A stretch of 64,000 nt of DNA from Cadophora sp. MPI-SDFR-AT-0126. Lineage: Eukaryota > Ascomycota > Leotiomycetes > Helotiales > Ploettnerulaceae. This document shows, in pieces, positions 43,201 through 54,263 of this stretch (within the stretch, counting starts at the first letter, position 1; each line of letters begins with the position of its first letter). The position numbers and the translations under genes were made by a program. The notes beneath the pieces are model-generated. The model worked only from the letters and a program-made list of their open reading frames with translations. It made no database searches and had not been told where the DNA came from. The stretch spans positions 620,001-684,000 of the forward strand of contig JAGMVK010000022.1 of assembly GCA_020747065.1 (NCBI GenBank). The letters are read 5' to 3'.

Positions 43201-45073
43201 GCAACGGTCATGTCCATAGTTTCGTCTTCCGCAGTAGAGTCCAAACTTTGTCTGTTTCGCTTACTTTGAGATTTTTGATTAGCTGCCATCGAAGCTCTTC
43301 GTGCAGATCTGGTGGTAGGGGCGGCTGAGGGTAGAACGCCGCCGACTGCAGTCGTGAATTCCATAGTCATATCCTCGTCATTTTCTGAGATACCTTCCTC
43401 TTGAGTGGGCTGGATGCCTCCAATTGCCATCGTGAGATCCATGGTCTCCTCTCCCATCGATGATTCGTCCGCAGATGACCTCCTTCGAGTGCTTTGACGA
43501 CGATTTGAAGCCATGGACTTTCGTCTTGACACTGGCGGTTTAGCTGCATCGTTTGGAATGATACCTCCGAGTGCCCGTGTCACATCCATTGACATCTCAT
43601 CATCATCGGGCTTCTGCTCGGGCATGATGCGGCCGACAGCTTTGGTCATATCCATGGTGATATCCATTGTCATGTCCTCTCCCTCCGATTGCTCTGCGGC
43701 TTCTTGTGCACCGACCTTGAACGCAGGAGAGAATGGATTGAGATTTTCCTGGTCATTTAGAGACTCAAGCGCAGAATTCTTCTTCGACCATGGAGCAAAT
43801 GATGCCACAACCTCTTCCTCCTTCACTACCCCATCGTCCCCATTCTCGTCAAAGTCAATGCCTTGCGTACCAGCTTGGCGAGCAGCTTCTCTTAAAGCCT
43901 CGTCCAATCGACTGGATCCTGTGCTGTCACCAGAGGCCATAGATGCCATAGACATATTGGTGGTTTCACCCCCATCCATGCTCATCAAAGTGCCATCATC
44001 ATCACCAGAGTCACTGTTCGAATTGGATCCGTCGTCCTCAATGATTTCTTCAGCATCTCCCGTTGAGCTGCCACTAAACGGACTCGAGGAGAATGCTTCG
44101 TCATCTGGATTGTTAAAGTTCATGGGAGGTATACCAGAACTTCGTCGACGCTTCTTTTGGTGCAAGTCCCGTTGGTGAGCAGGACTAGCCGTAACAGTAT
44201 CCTCTTCGACTTGCTCAGGAGGGGTAGAGGGAGGTTCTGAAGGATCGGAGCTGGCACCTTCAGATGATCTCGGGTGTGGCGACCCTACAGATCCGCCCGA
44301 GGCAGAGGATGCTCGCCTGGTTGAATTGGTCGAGTTGGATGAAGTGGTGGAATCCTGGTACTCGACCACAACATCCCAAGTATGAAGCGTAGCTTCTGGA
44401 GCAAATGACACTCTTCGGTTGGCAAGGGACTTCCGCCGCGCATCCCGTCGTGATATAATCTCCTTCTCCAACTCTTTTCTCTCCTTCTCTTCCCGTTCGC
44501 GTGCAGCTGCTTGTTGTTCCTCTTCCGTTCGTAAGGTTACTCTAGTCTCATTTACGGCAGAACTGCTAGATACTTCGAAAGGGTTCGGAAGTTTTTCTGC
44601 CCCAGATACGGTTGGGCCAGGTACATCGACGTCGAAATCGATCAAGTTCTCCATCTTTTGGGCAGATGGCGGGGTCGACTTTTTTGGGCTTTTGCGCGTT
44701 GAGATATGCGCCGGGATTTCTCGCAGTGGGGGCATTGTAGGTTTGAGAATAGATTTCGGCGGAGGATGGGAAACAGCTGCTAGAGACTATATTCATGTGA
44801 GTTAGGCCCTGTTCCGCTGATTCTGTTGCATTCTCGTACCTTGCGCCTGTTTCCTGTTGAATCTTTGAGAGCATCCAGTCCGCCAGGGCCAATGCTTTTG
44901 CTGCGCGACTTCCTCGAGGGCTTCTCAATAGGCACGCCCCTTTTCCCAGTCAAAGCTCCAATATCTGCAGTCATGTTCTCCTGGTCCATACTTTGCGACG
45001 AAGGGATATGGGCCAGTGACTTTCTCGACTTGGGTCGCGTTGCCGGCAGGGTGACTTCTTCTCGTGAAGCCAT
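40275..45073 (-). CDS. SPC105: Kinetochore scaffold Spc105/Spc7 (KNL1)
   Basis: The KNL1 subunit of the KMN network, which links microtubules to the spindle checkpoint. Three exons, 45073-44840, 44786-41679 and 41633-40275, give 1566 residues. PP1-docking motifs are both present: SILK near residue 90 and RRVSF near residue 200. Between about residues 440 and 660 lie at least five MELT-like repeats (MTMDITMDMTKAVGRIMP, MSMDVTRALGGIIP, ETMDLTMAIGGI, MTMEFTTAVGGVLP, ETMDMTVAMGGIMP), the Mps1-phosphorylated docking sites for Bub3-Bub1. The middle is disordered, Ser/Pro/Lys-rich. The C-terminal exon has the Spc7 block (LLSKGLWYDWRLTLL), a coiled coil (about 1190-1290) and a final RWD-like globular domain that binds the Mis12 complex. 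Length and order are those of filamentous-fungal Spc7. It shares a 385-bp divergent promoter region with RPS11. Confidence 0.96.
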
Positions 45074-45458
45074 TATTGAAAGTGAGTGAGCCTCGAGCTC
45101 TAGAACTCATAGGCTAATTGATGTTCAATTGATCATATAGTGGTGGAATGATCAGGTTTGCTGAGTGACATTGAAAGTCTGGGTACGGTTGCTGGGCTTC
45201 TCGCAGTCACGTAAACAAAACAAACAGAAAGCCTGGAAGCTTGGACGCGTTGAGCCAGGCACGAAGAAGATGTGAGGCAGCAACAGCCCACCGCCAAGAC
45301 GCTACCGACCAGAACTGCACTAAGTTATTTTCATGTCTAGCTCAAAGTATCACGTGTCCCACAAATGCGTTAGCCGAGACTTGTGAAAATCACCAAACCT
45401 TTTCTTCCACGACGAAGAACCCAACATCTCGACTTGCGACTCGACAACCACCGCAACT
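45074..45458. promoter_or_regulatory. Divergent promoter between SPC105 and RPS11
   Basis: The two ATGs (45073 minus, 45459 plus) are 385 bases apart and point away from each other, so both promoters must lie here. The RPS11 side ends in a C/A-rich leader. I cannot name specific sites with confidence. Confidence 0.6.
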
Positions 45459-46212
45459 ATGGCCACCGAATTGACCGTCCAAAGCGAGCGCGCTTACCAG
45501 AAGCAACCCCATATCTTCTTGAACTCCAAGTCCAAGTCGAAGTCGACCGCCGTCGGAAAGGGAGGCCGAAGATGGTACAAGGACGTTGGATTGGGATTCC
45601 GCACACCAAAGACTGCGATTGAGGGAAGCTATATCGGTATGTGGAATTCGCGGTCCTTCGATTTCTATGGGAGAGATTGTGCGACGATATTATAGCGTCG
45701 AGAAAGGGTGGAATTGGGCATGGATTTGTTGTTGACCAGAGCGACGACGCACTGGGCGCATAATGTGAAAATCAAAAACTGACTGTTTTTCTCAACAGAC
45801 AAGAAGTGCCCCTTTACCGGTCTGGTTTCCATCCGTGGCCGTATCTTGACCGGAACCGTTGTTTCCACCAAGATGCACCGAACCCTCATCATCCGCCGAG
45901 AATACCTTCACTTCATCCCAAAGTATGCCCGTTACGAGAAGAGACACAAGAACCTTGCTGCGCACGTCTCGCCAGCTTTCCGTGTTGAGGATGGAGACCA
46001 AGTTACCGTTGGACAATGCAGACCATTGAGCAAGACCGTATGTACAAACGCGTCCCCAACCAACCAACAAAATTATTTGGGCGCCAAGAGGCAACATTGA
46101 GTAGAAATCAATACGAGCAAAATGCTAACATTATTCCTACCAGGTCCGATTCAATGTTCTCCGTGTGCTTCCCCGAACTGGAAAGGCTGTTAAGCAGTTC
46201 AACAAATTCTAA
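45459..46212 (+). CDS. RPS11: 40S ribosomal protein S11 (uS17)
   Basis: Cytosolic small-subunit ribosomal protein uS17, which binds 18S rRNA in the 40S body. Three exons, 45459-45636, 45799-46037 and 46144-46212, give 161 residues, the normal length for fungi. The sequence shows the eukaryotic N-terminal extension ([32 protein letters not shown]), the OB-fold core ([35 protein letters not shown]), the basic [15 protein letters not shown] loop and the end ([12 protein letters not shown]). Introns begin GTATGT and end in CAG, as is common in highly expressed ribosomal genes. Its short C/A-rich leader and position next to SPC105 indicate a compact divergent promoter. No anomaly seen. Confidence 0.98.
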
Positions 46213-46848
46213 GCGCATTTCTTTTGGGTGTATGGGCTGCATGGGGTTTGTTTGCTACTTCAGGGCAAAGGGTTGTGAGATACAGGCTTTGCATAAGCTG
46301 GCATGGGGAAAACATGTGCATTAGCTACTGAAAGCACTTGAATGCATGAACCATTCTCTGAATACGGATAACTTTCTGGAGTTGGTGACATGGACGCGAT
46401 GTGATGGGATTCTGCTACATTTGATACTGATTCGATATTGAGATTTTCAATGGTACTGATCAGGTCATGCAGCAGATTTCAATCGCCTTTCAAGCCCTTG
46501 GACGTCAAAGCGCGACAAGGAAGAAAAGATTGAAGGTACGAATCAAGCGATTTGGTGGGATAGAAAGCTGCCATTAGCATATATATCGAAAATTATAGGT
46601 TTGAGTTATGCATGGAAAAGTTCATCGAAGTTGTTCGGATTTGATCTCCTCCGGCAGGAGCTATCAGCGAGCTCGCAGAGCCGCAGAACGGTCCTCGATC
46701 CTTCTCTCCAATCATTTCAGTTTATGCTTCATTAGCGGAAATATCACCGGACTTCCGACAACATCTTACCCGTCCAGAGGTAAGAACATCAACGCGAACA
46801 ACTCACCCCCGCATCTCAATACTTGTTCATATCTCATATATAGCAGCG
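46213..46848. other. Intergenic
   Basis: RPS11 3' side and promoter of the methyltransferase. A + frame at 46608-46901 overlaps that start in another frame and is not called. Confidence 0.5.
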
Positions 46849-47834
46849 ATGGCACAGCAAGCATTCACCTCATACTCATCAAACTTCGACCGCAACTCTA
46901 AAGAAAATCGCTGGTACTACAAAGATCTAGGCAACCACCTCCCAGCAGTCTCACGCAAACTATTGGAAGAGTACAGCCAGATCCCCGCCGAAGATGTCGA
47001 CTCTCACGTATACAAAATGGTGATCCAATTTTTATGTTCTAACCGTTCAACCAACAACTGACCCGCGACAGCGTGACATCCTCTGGGACCATGCTCCTTA
47101 CCCCTGCGTCGGCGAATTCAAGTTCCTAACTCTCAATCTCCCCCTCCACCCAAAGTACCCCCGCCATACTCAAACTCCTCACACCAACACCTTCCAGCCC
47201 ATCTCCCAAATTCCTGGATATCGGCTGCTGCGTTGGACAAGAACTCCGCGCTTTAGCCCACTTCGGCAAAGTTCCTTCTGAGAATTTGTATGGGTCTGAT
47301 ATCAACGGCTCGTTTCTTTCTACCTCTACCAATCTCTTTATGGACAAGGCGACATTCAAAGGTACTCTTGTACCGACAGATATCTTTTCCCCCAACCTCT
47401 TTGCCTTTGGCGGATCATTCGAGAATTGGGAAGGACGATTTACCGTGATCCATGCCGGACTGTTCCTCCACCTCTTCAATCTCCAGCAACAGATCGAGGT
47501 CTGCAAGACTATCATCAAGCTACTCTCCTGTCAGCCAGGCTCCCTCTTCCTAGGTGAAATGGTAGGCTGTAGAGGGGGCGGGGAGAGGGGTGGGGGAAAG
47601 GACACCAAGTTCTGGAAGAACGGCGAGGAGAGGAAACAGTTCCTCCATGATGAAGGGAGCTTCAAGGCTATGTGGGATGATGTCGCGAAAATGACATCTA
47701 CTGCTGGCATGTGGAAGGTCGAAGGCAAGTTCACGCCAAGGGAGAAAGAAGCTGATGAGGCGGGGAGCAAAGGATGCGCCTTCTTCGTCGGCGAGGGTAT
47801 TGGTTGGTTTACATTCAGCGTCGAAAGAATCTGA
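46849..47834 (+). pseudogene. SAM-dependent methyltransferase, secondary-metabolism type, frame-broken
   Basis: A class I methyltransferase of the type seen in fungal meroterpenoid/terpenoid clusters. Exon 1 is 46849-47019 (57 residues, WYYKDLGNHLPAVSRKLLEEYS); after the intron, 47072 onward reads RDILWDHAPYPCVGEFKFLTLNL, the family's N-terminal block, followed by the SAM motif KFLDIGCCVGQELRALA, then LYGSDING (acidic end of strand 2) and IHAGLFLHLFNL. The frame changes between LHPKYP (about 47156) and ILKLL (47166): one C fewer in the run of five at 47158-47162 would unite both and restore the expected YPxxL block. Alternatively a 43-base intron (47155-47197, GTACCC...CCAG) joins in phase but would remove that conserved block. 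So it is either a recent pseudogene, an error, or a variant with an odd intron. Soluble; substrate unknown. Confidence 0.65.
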
Positions 47835-47900
47835 TCAAGATAGCTATCGTTAACATTCCAGATCTACCCCAAGTCACTTTTTGCACCATCACCACTAATC

Positions 47901-49158
47901 CTACTTCTTCAAATTCCCCTGAATTTTCGTCTTCAACTGTTCCCCAATCTTCTCATTCCAGCCAAACGTAATCGCATTCGCAAACCCAATAAATTGCGTA
48001 CTAGCCTGCATAACTTGCAAAACATACGAAGAGTGGCCCGTCGCCTGACTGATCCGCATCGCAATACCAGGAAGCCACAACAGGATGTAGAATATCGGGT
48101 ACGCGTGGAGAAGCATGGCTTTCTGGATGGATTTCTGCTGGTCTTGTTGCGATTTAGGGCGGAGCATAAGTTCGTTTCGCGGGTCGATTTTTGGGCGGAC
48201 GAAGACGGCGCGGACGCGCTCGTAGCGTGTGAGTTTCGGTTTGGGGGATGCTTTGCGCAGTTTGCCGTCGGAGGGAGCTAGTTTGAATGTCAGTTTTCTA
48301 ATTTGAAACGTAGGTTGGATTCGTACTTTCTGATGCCAGACCCTCGGTGCTGAGCTCTTGCGTAAGACTTTGTTCCTTCCAAGATTGTCCGTCGTCGACC
48401 AGACTCATTAGCCTCGAATGGCGGCGAAGGTAGACTTGAATGTAGATGCACATCGATATAACGGCGCCGATGATCAGGAATCGCCAGCCGTGAGTGAGTA
48501 CGTAGCGCAAATATACCGGCTCTTCTTCAATCCAGCACCAATTTGTCGCAGCTGGCCCATAGGCATTCATGATGAGCGCGATACCGCCTGGGACGATTAA
48601 TTTGACGTCTGCTTATTAACTGTGAGGCGACTTACTTGTGACCAACGGTAATGCCCACGAACCACCGCAGAAGATGAAGATATAGCTCAGCTTCATGTCA
48701 TGTTTCGATCGTGTCGACGTAACCACCCAAAGAGTGACGGTCGTGATAATAAGAATTGAAAAATCAACAGCCTACTGTTTATTAGGAGCGTTCCAAATCC
48801 AAATTCGAGATTGCCCACCTGAATTGACAACTGTCCAACGAAACCATTGATCGTGCATCCAGTGCCAGCTCTCAACGGTGTATTCATAAGTAAAACCCAC
48901 AACCCCGAGCTACTATTATTCGCGGCATTGATAAAATCTTTCCTCTCGTCAGCCATGCTCCCTTCTATCTTCCAATTCCATATCCAAACAATCCAACATA
49001 CCAGCAACTGTCAAATTGATGATGAGCGCATGGCGAATATGTCTCTTCTGCGGCAGAACCAAGTAACAAATCAGAATAAAAGCAGTCCCCAGCAACGACA
49101 GCAAACTACCCGTCAGCGTAACAACCACCAACGGCAAATCAATGCCAGTGCCAGCCAT
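47901..49158 (-). CDS. cAMP-receptor-like seven-helix GPCR (Git3/Car class)
   Basis: Five exons, 49158-49002, 48937-48819, 48771-48636, 48587-48327 and 48277-47901, give 349 residues with seven hydrophobic helices: VVVTLTGSLLSLLGTAFILI; HALIINLTVADFINAANN; GQLSIQAVDFSILIITTVTL; LSYIFIFCGGSWALPLV; THGWRFLIIGAVISMCIYI; LLHAYPIFYILLWLPGIAMRI; QASTQFIGFANAITFGW. The second extracellular loop region has a WCW motif (NWCWIEEEP) and the third intracellular loop (about 205-265) is long and Ser/Arg-rich; a C is present in each of the TM3 start (GCTING) and WCW, probably disulfide-linked. This is the layout of fungal class V/Car-like receptors, which signal through heterotrimeric G proteins. Ligand unknown. 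The stop is 67 bases from the methyltransferase stop, tail to tail. Confidence 0.85.
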
Positions 49159-49947
49159 GCTGACGGATGAATAACGGCGCAAACCCGGCAAGGGATAAGA
49201 ACAGAGAAAGAAGGAATATAGGTGAAGAAAAGAGCGGATATCGACCGGCGGGAAATCAGAAAGGCGACGACGAAGTCTCAACAGTTTTCTGGGGAAGACA
49301 GCATACTTGACACCCCGTGAGACAAAGTGCACGTCCCATCCATGTCCAGATATCAATCGCATCGCATGGCCACTTGGACTTCATCGTGGCTCTGCACCCT
49401 CTCGCGACGCCCACCAACCCCTTCTCGCTCCCTTCCCTCGGGACTGGTCATGGGTATATCAATTTCCAGGCGGGATGCGGAGGTCACTTGAGCCCGTGGA
49501 ACGGATAAGGCTCATGCTTTCGTCGCCTGTGCCCGTAAATATGGAGATTAAACTTTTCTGTTCGTCCCAAGATATGTTTGCGACTACCTCTTTGGTTGAC
49601 GTCAAACGTTTTTTCGATGGATGCGGTTTGGTACGAGTAGGGAATGACGAGGGTTCCAAACTATGGGAAATGTTCGGTTTTATGCATGAAGCTCGGAAGC
49701 CTTCTTATTTCTCGCTTAGCCTTGTCAAAACTGTGCTTGGATCCCTTTGTTGTCTTTGAGAGGTGGGCTGAAACATCGTGGGTAAGCGGACGAGTCATGA
49801 CTTTCTGTTAGGATAGATGGTTTGTGGTGTAGAATCTCAATTAAGGTTTGTGGCAAAAATAGCCGTGGTAATGAAAGGGGGAGCTTGGGCGGATATTTTA
49901 GGCAGATGCAATATGGATTCGCTAATTTTTCTCTTGGAAACAGGTTC
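49159..49947. other. Intergenic
   Basis: GPCR promoter and HET-gene 3' side. Frames at 49307-49759 on the + strand have no recognised domain. Confidence 0.45.
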
Positions 49948-51846
49948 TCATAGTTCATTCCTCCAGCTCACACATAAAGCCAATACTATAGTCTCTAATT
50001 CCCTACCGTCTAATGCTTTTCCATCCACAAACCCATGGAAATATGCCTCCCCAACCAAAGAATATACGTTCCCATCACTGCCGCTCTCTGAACCCGGTTC
50101 ATGAACATCCCGCACGACATAAAGCATCGGGCCCCCTATCAAAACCACAGCCCTATCCCCAACCACCGCAGTCTCCGGAACAAGGCCAATCCAACCCTCA
50201 GACGACAACGCTATCCTCCGCTTATCCACCATAGTCATAAACGGCAGGAACGAATCTCTGTAGTCCCACTGCGTTCCCCCAACGTCGAGAACTGGGTCAT
50301 CGGGAAGCATCAGCATGAAGTTCCTCTGCCTCTTTTTGACGCCGTTCTTGGAAGGTATGGAGATATTCAGGAAGTCGCCGACCATGATGCGTCTAAGAGC
50401 GAGGTTCGTGCTTTCGTTTGTGAACCCGTAATGCTTGCCTAATTCCTCGTCTAATGCCAGCCATTGCTTGGCTAGTGCGAACGACTCTTCTTGGGGCTGG
50501 GAAAAGGATACTCGTGCGGGCTGTGATACGAACGTAAGTGTTCCCAGGTGTGCTCCTGTTAGACTCAATTTGCCTTTTTCTTCATTGAGCGACCAGCTGT
50601 ATGACGAGAGCGAGAGATTGCCGCACGCTTTATAGGGTACAAGTATTGAAGTTGTGCCCAGGTCCTCATATTCTTCCCAGTGAAATGGAGTCGGACCCTC
50701 ATCCATTTCCTCTTTCGGCTCCCAATGTGGGACCGAAGATGGCAACGACAACAAATTTCTAGAATAGCCACTGAAGCAGTGACCGAAAATGCTCAAGGTC
50801 CCATACTGCTTCAGGAACCAGACAACGACCTTGAGGTAGAGTCGTTCAACGATAATATCGTATCTAGGACTTAATTCATCCTTGCCGGGATCGGATATCA
50901 TTCCCAGCAGACCATATATTTTGTCATGTAGGTCCGTCGCCTTGGCACGCTCAGTTCTTCGTAGCAAAGATTGCAGGCGAGTCGATTTATTTTTATCGGT
51001 AAAGTTATGCTCGAAAAGCGCCCTAGTATTGACAACATGTCCCACTCTAACGAGCGCTGCTTCCTCCTCAGTCGAGAGTCCCAAGCTTTTGAGTGTCGAG
51101 ACTGGGTCCTCCACCATACTGGCATATATCTGGACAAATGCATTGTAGACGTGCTCAAAAGAAATTGATTCGTCTCCGCTAACAAACGTCACACTCTTCG
51201 CTAGCGCTACCTCCTGTAACACCCACATACGTGTCCACCAAGGAGATTTGAAGAATTCAAACATTTCTTTTCGTTCATTGTTCTCATCCTTGGTGGTATC
51301 TTGCAAGCGAGCTCTCAATGTAGCTCTATTCTCTGGCATCATGATGGCTTGCGCACCTCCGAGTTGGCTGGTAAATCTTGACGATTCTTTAATACGATGA
51401 ATGGCTCTTTTCATGCCGTCCCCTCCAGATCCAAGCCATACAGTAACCCGCGTGGCATGAGAATATATTGACCCCATCATTTTGACCTGAGCGCTTCGTT
51501 CTGAAATATTTCTTTGATCGATGCACAGTGCATCAATCCAGATGTAAGTCGCATCGGTGTCATCTGAGTCTTTTCTTGCTCGATCTTGAGCAGTCTTTCT
51601 CAAGAAGGCCTCAAGATTGATGGTGACGTTGAGAGGCCTGCCGTTGAGCGTAATTTCCACGGTCTCATCTACGGGCTCCCATACATATGACAAAGCTTCG
51701 AAGGACAAGTCTTCCAAGCTACCCTGAATAAGAGCACACGAGATTCTGGTAGAGTCTTTCTGCAAGGCATGAATATCGACGAGGCGAATCTCGGTATCTT
51801 GAAGTTTCTGGAAAGCAAAAGGCTTGACAGCCGATGGCAAATCCAT
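49948..51846 (-). CDS. Heterokaryon-incompatibility (HET) domain protein
   Basis: A single-exon protein of 632 residues with a HET domain (PF06985) at about residues 50-215. The three HET blocks are visible: FEALSYVWEP (block 1), TYIWIDALCIDQRNISERSAQVKMMG with IYSHATRVTVWLG (block 2) and WWTRMWVLQEVALAKSVTFVSG (block 3). The rest (230-632) is a less conserved C-terminal region with the RTERAKATDLHDKIYGLLGM block common to this subfamily. HET proteins can trigger programmed cell death when genetically different hyphae fuse; most family members have no proven role. No membrane segment. The ATG at 51846 (MDLPSAV) is the first in frame. Expression signals not seen. It lies between the GPCR and the transcription-factor-like gene, transcribed from a divergent region shared with the latter. 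Confidence 0.93.
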   Translation of the reverse strand: MDLPSAVKPFAFQKLQDTEIRLVDIHALQKDSTRISCALIQGSLEDLSFEALSYVWEPVDETVEITLNGRPLNVTINLEAFLRKTAQDRARKDSDDTDATYIWIDALCIDQRNISERSAQVKMMGSIYSHATRVTVWLGSGGDGMKRAIHRIKESSRFTSQLGGAQAIMMPENRATLRARLQDTTKDENNERKEMFEFFKSPWWTRMWVLQEVALAKSVTFVSGDESISFEHVYNAFVQIYASMVEDPVSTLKSLGLSTEEEAALVRVGHVVNTRALFEHNFTDKNKSTRLQSLLRRTERAKATDLHDKIYGLLGMISDPGKDELSPRYDIIVERLYLKVVVWFLKQYGTLSIFGHCFSGYSRNLLSLPSSVPHWEPKEEMDEGPTPFHWEEYEDLGTTSILVPYKACGNLSLSSYSWSLNEEKGKLSLTGAHLGTLTFVSQPARVSFSQPQEESFALAKQWLALDEELGKHYGFTNESTNLALRRIMVGDFLNISIPSKNGVKKRQRNFMLMLPDDPVLDVGGTQWDYRDSFLPFMTMVDKRRIALSSEGWIGLVPETAVVGDRAVVLIGGPMLYVVRDVHEPGSESGSDGNVYSLVGEAYFHGFVDGKALDGRELETIVLALCVSWRNEL

Positions 51847-52423
51847 TGTCAGCAAACGACGCTGACAAAAGGAAGATTCGAGAGTGGGGAGTAGACTATT
51901 TCAAAGCAGATCTCTTGTAGAAAAGAGCAAAGAACGAGAACCAGTTCCGAAAAAGGGAAACTTGCCTGCCAATTCAAATGCATGTTTACGAGACCCCAGT
52001 ATCTGCAAGCGATCAACAACAACACTTCGGAGCTTTACTAAGCCTCTAGCTACTTGGCCGCCACCAGCCACTCGCAAATGCGATGTCGCCAAGCATTCTG
52101 GTCCTAACCGAGCAGTGCCAGTCCGGAACAGGTATACGACACCCTTGTCATCCTCACTTCTCACTGCATAATCTACCTCATCGTCAAAAGCTGCTTCGCA
52201 GATATAAGCAGCCTGATAGAGTTTACTATACGCCGCATTTTCGCTGTTCGCACACACCCCTGATCCCCATCATAAGGCACCAAACGTTACCGAAGAGCTA
52301 ATCTGGGCCGCCTCGTCCAATGAGCCTCGCCACCATAGTGCCTCACACGACCGACCTGTTGATAGTAAACATCGGTAGGCTGCCTACCATCCATGCCCTC
52401 AATATCCAAATTCTAATAATGGT
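51847..52423. promoter_or_regulatory. Divergent region between HET gene and transcription-factor-like gene
   Basis: 577 bases between two outward-facing genes, so it should contain both promoters. A 118-codon minus frame (51901-52257) here has no family features and is not called. Confidence 0.45.
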
Positions 52424-54263
52424 ATGCTACAGCACAGCAAAATGCCAGTCCAGCAATTCCCCTTCGTAGCTCTAGACCCTCGCACGAAACCCGATCCAGC
52501 AACACGTAAACTGATTAGGAAACATGCTATTCGAAACGTAGCCAATGCAAGGCGGGAAAGCAAGACTTTCGGAAAAAGGAATTTGCTCCAATATCCGCCT
52601 TGTGATGTCTTGCAGGCACAGATTCGACCCAAGAATAGGGATGAATGCGGCATAGCCATAGAGAACAGAGAAAGTGCTACTTCTGATTTCACCCGAGAGC
52701 AATGGACACAAGAGACCGAGAAACACGTGCAGGAACCTCATGAGAACACGATAATTTCAGCTGCGCGCCCCTTTTCCGAATACAACCAATCCCTCACAAT
52801 AGAGCGACTAGGAGCCGGGAGACACGACCCCTTCTCCACATACCCCATTCAAATCACCTCACAGCGCCAACAAATCCTCGATTCCGGTAAGTCTTCCCAG
52901 AAGAGTCTAGTCTCACCCCCCCCCCCCCCCCCCCCCTCCTTCTCCTCCTCAACCTCTCAATCATAACTCATATCCAGCTCCAGTATTCGACCCTTCAATC
53001 AGCACCCTCAAACCCTACCGAGACTCCTACTACATCATCGCGCGAGACGACGCTTCCGCCTTCCACCAATTCCTAGCCAACGCGGCGCTCCATCGCACTC
53101 TGTACATGTCTGGTGGGAAATGTTTGAGAAGTTATGAAGCTACGGCTTTGCATTATAAAGCCTTGCAATTGGCGCAGAGGAGGATTGGGGATGCGAAGGA
53201 GGAAGTGAGTGATGGGATGATAGCGACGGTTTTGATGATGGCTGCATACAACGTACGTACCTCATCCCTCCCATTTCGAAGCTTGAATCCTGATGAAATG
53301 TCAATCAAGCACATTACATTAGACCTGAAGGCGTGGAAGATGCATATGGATGGCATCGAGCAGATCTTGAAGCTTCGAGGAGGCATCGAGACGTTGAACT
53401 CGAATATCAGATTGAGACTGCTGATATCTTGGTACATGTTTTCTTCCCTCCTCTCCGACTCCTAGCGCCTCTCTCTAACTCAATCATCTCCACCCGCATC
53501 ATTCCACTACACCACTAACCCAACCAGGCACTCCATCTCCGGCTCCTGTTCCTTCGACCTCATCCCGCGCTTCCCCCTACCCACCACCCACGCCACCAAA
53601 CCCCCACTCCCAGACCTAACCTCCTACCTTTCTTCACCATCGACCCAATCATTCCACAATACACGGCAAACCTACTACACCGACCACCCCGAAATCTCCC
53701 ACCTGATGGATGACCTCCACAATTTCACCTCTCTCCTCAAAGCCGAGACGAACTGGTCCTCTGGCCGAGTATGGGTCGAAAACCTCGCATCAGGCTTCTG
53801 GATCAATCACATCGTACAGCAATCTCTACATCTCCAAACCATCATTAATCCCGACGATTTGAAATCAATCATGAGAGAGGCGTCTCGTCTTGGTGTTCTG
53901 CTATATCTTGCGGAGATCCGGCGGGATTTCGGGGTCTACCCCGTTGTTACTCATATCCACATTTCTAAACTCAGAAGTCTGCTGGAGGACTCTGAGGATG
54001 TGCCTTGGCATGAGTTCAAGCCCTTGAAACTCTGGGTGCTGGTAATGGCTCTGCTGGAGGCTAAGTCTAGCGAAGACAAAGACTGGTTCGCTGATCAGAT
54101 CCGTGGGTTGACGGAGGAGTTGAATCTGAAAAGCGGAGAAGAGCTAGAGGAGCTCCTGGAAGGGATGTTCTGGTATCCGCAGATACATAGCAAATTGCTT
54201 TGGAGTAATATACGTGCGCTAGACATGTTCGACTCGGTTTCTGCTGAGCGAATTCTTCAATAA
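52424..54263 (+). CDS. Fungal transcription-factor-domain protein without zinc cluster
   Basis: Four exons, 52424-52886, 52978-53252, 53310-53431 and 53528-54263, give 531 residues. The N-terminal block FPFVALDPRTKPDPATRKLIRKHAIRN is the conserved start of a large ascomycete family that lacks the Zn2Cys6 finger but carries the fungal-specific transcription-factor domain (PF11951, DUF3468), here from about residue 155 to the end (PYRDSYYIIARDDASAFHQFL, ALHYKALQLAQRRI, WKMHMDGIEQILKLRGGI). There is no Cys6 cluster anywhere in the reading, so direct DNA binding is doubtful. Such proteins are frequent beside secondary-metabolism and HET genes. Intron 1 (52887-52977) contains a run of 21 C. Either ATG at 52424 or 52442 may start it; the second lies right before the conserved block. 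Confidence 0.85.
52916..52936 (+). repeat. C(21) homopolymer in an intron
   Basis: 21 consecutive C, inside intron 1 of the transcription-factor-like gene between donor 52887 and acceptor 52976-52977. Exact length is likely uncertain in any sequence read. Confidence 0.9.

Noticed and set aside
51901..52257. 118-codon minus frame between HET and TF-like genes
   Set aside because: Overlaps the divergent promoter region and shows no recognisable feature.
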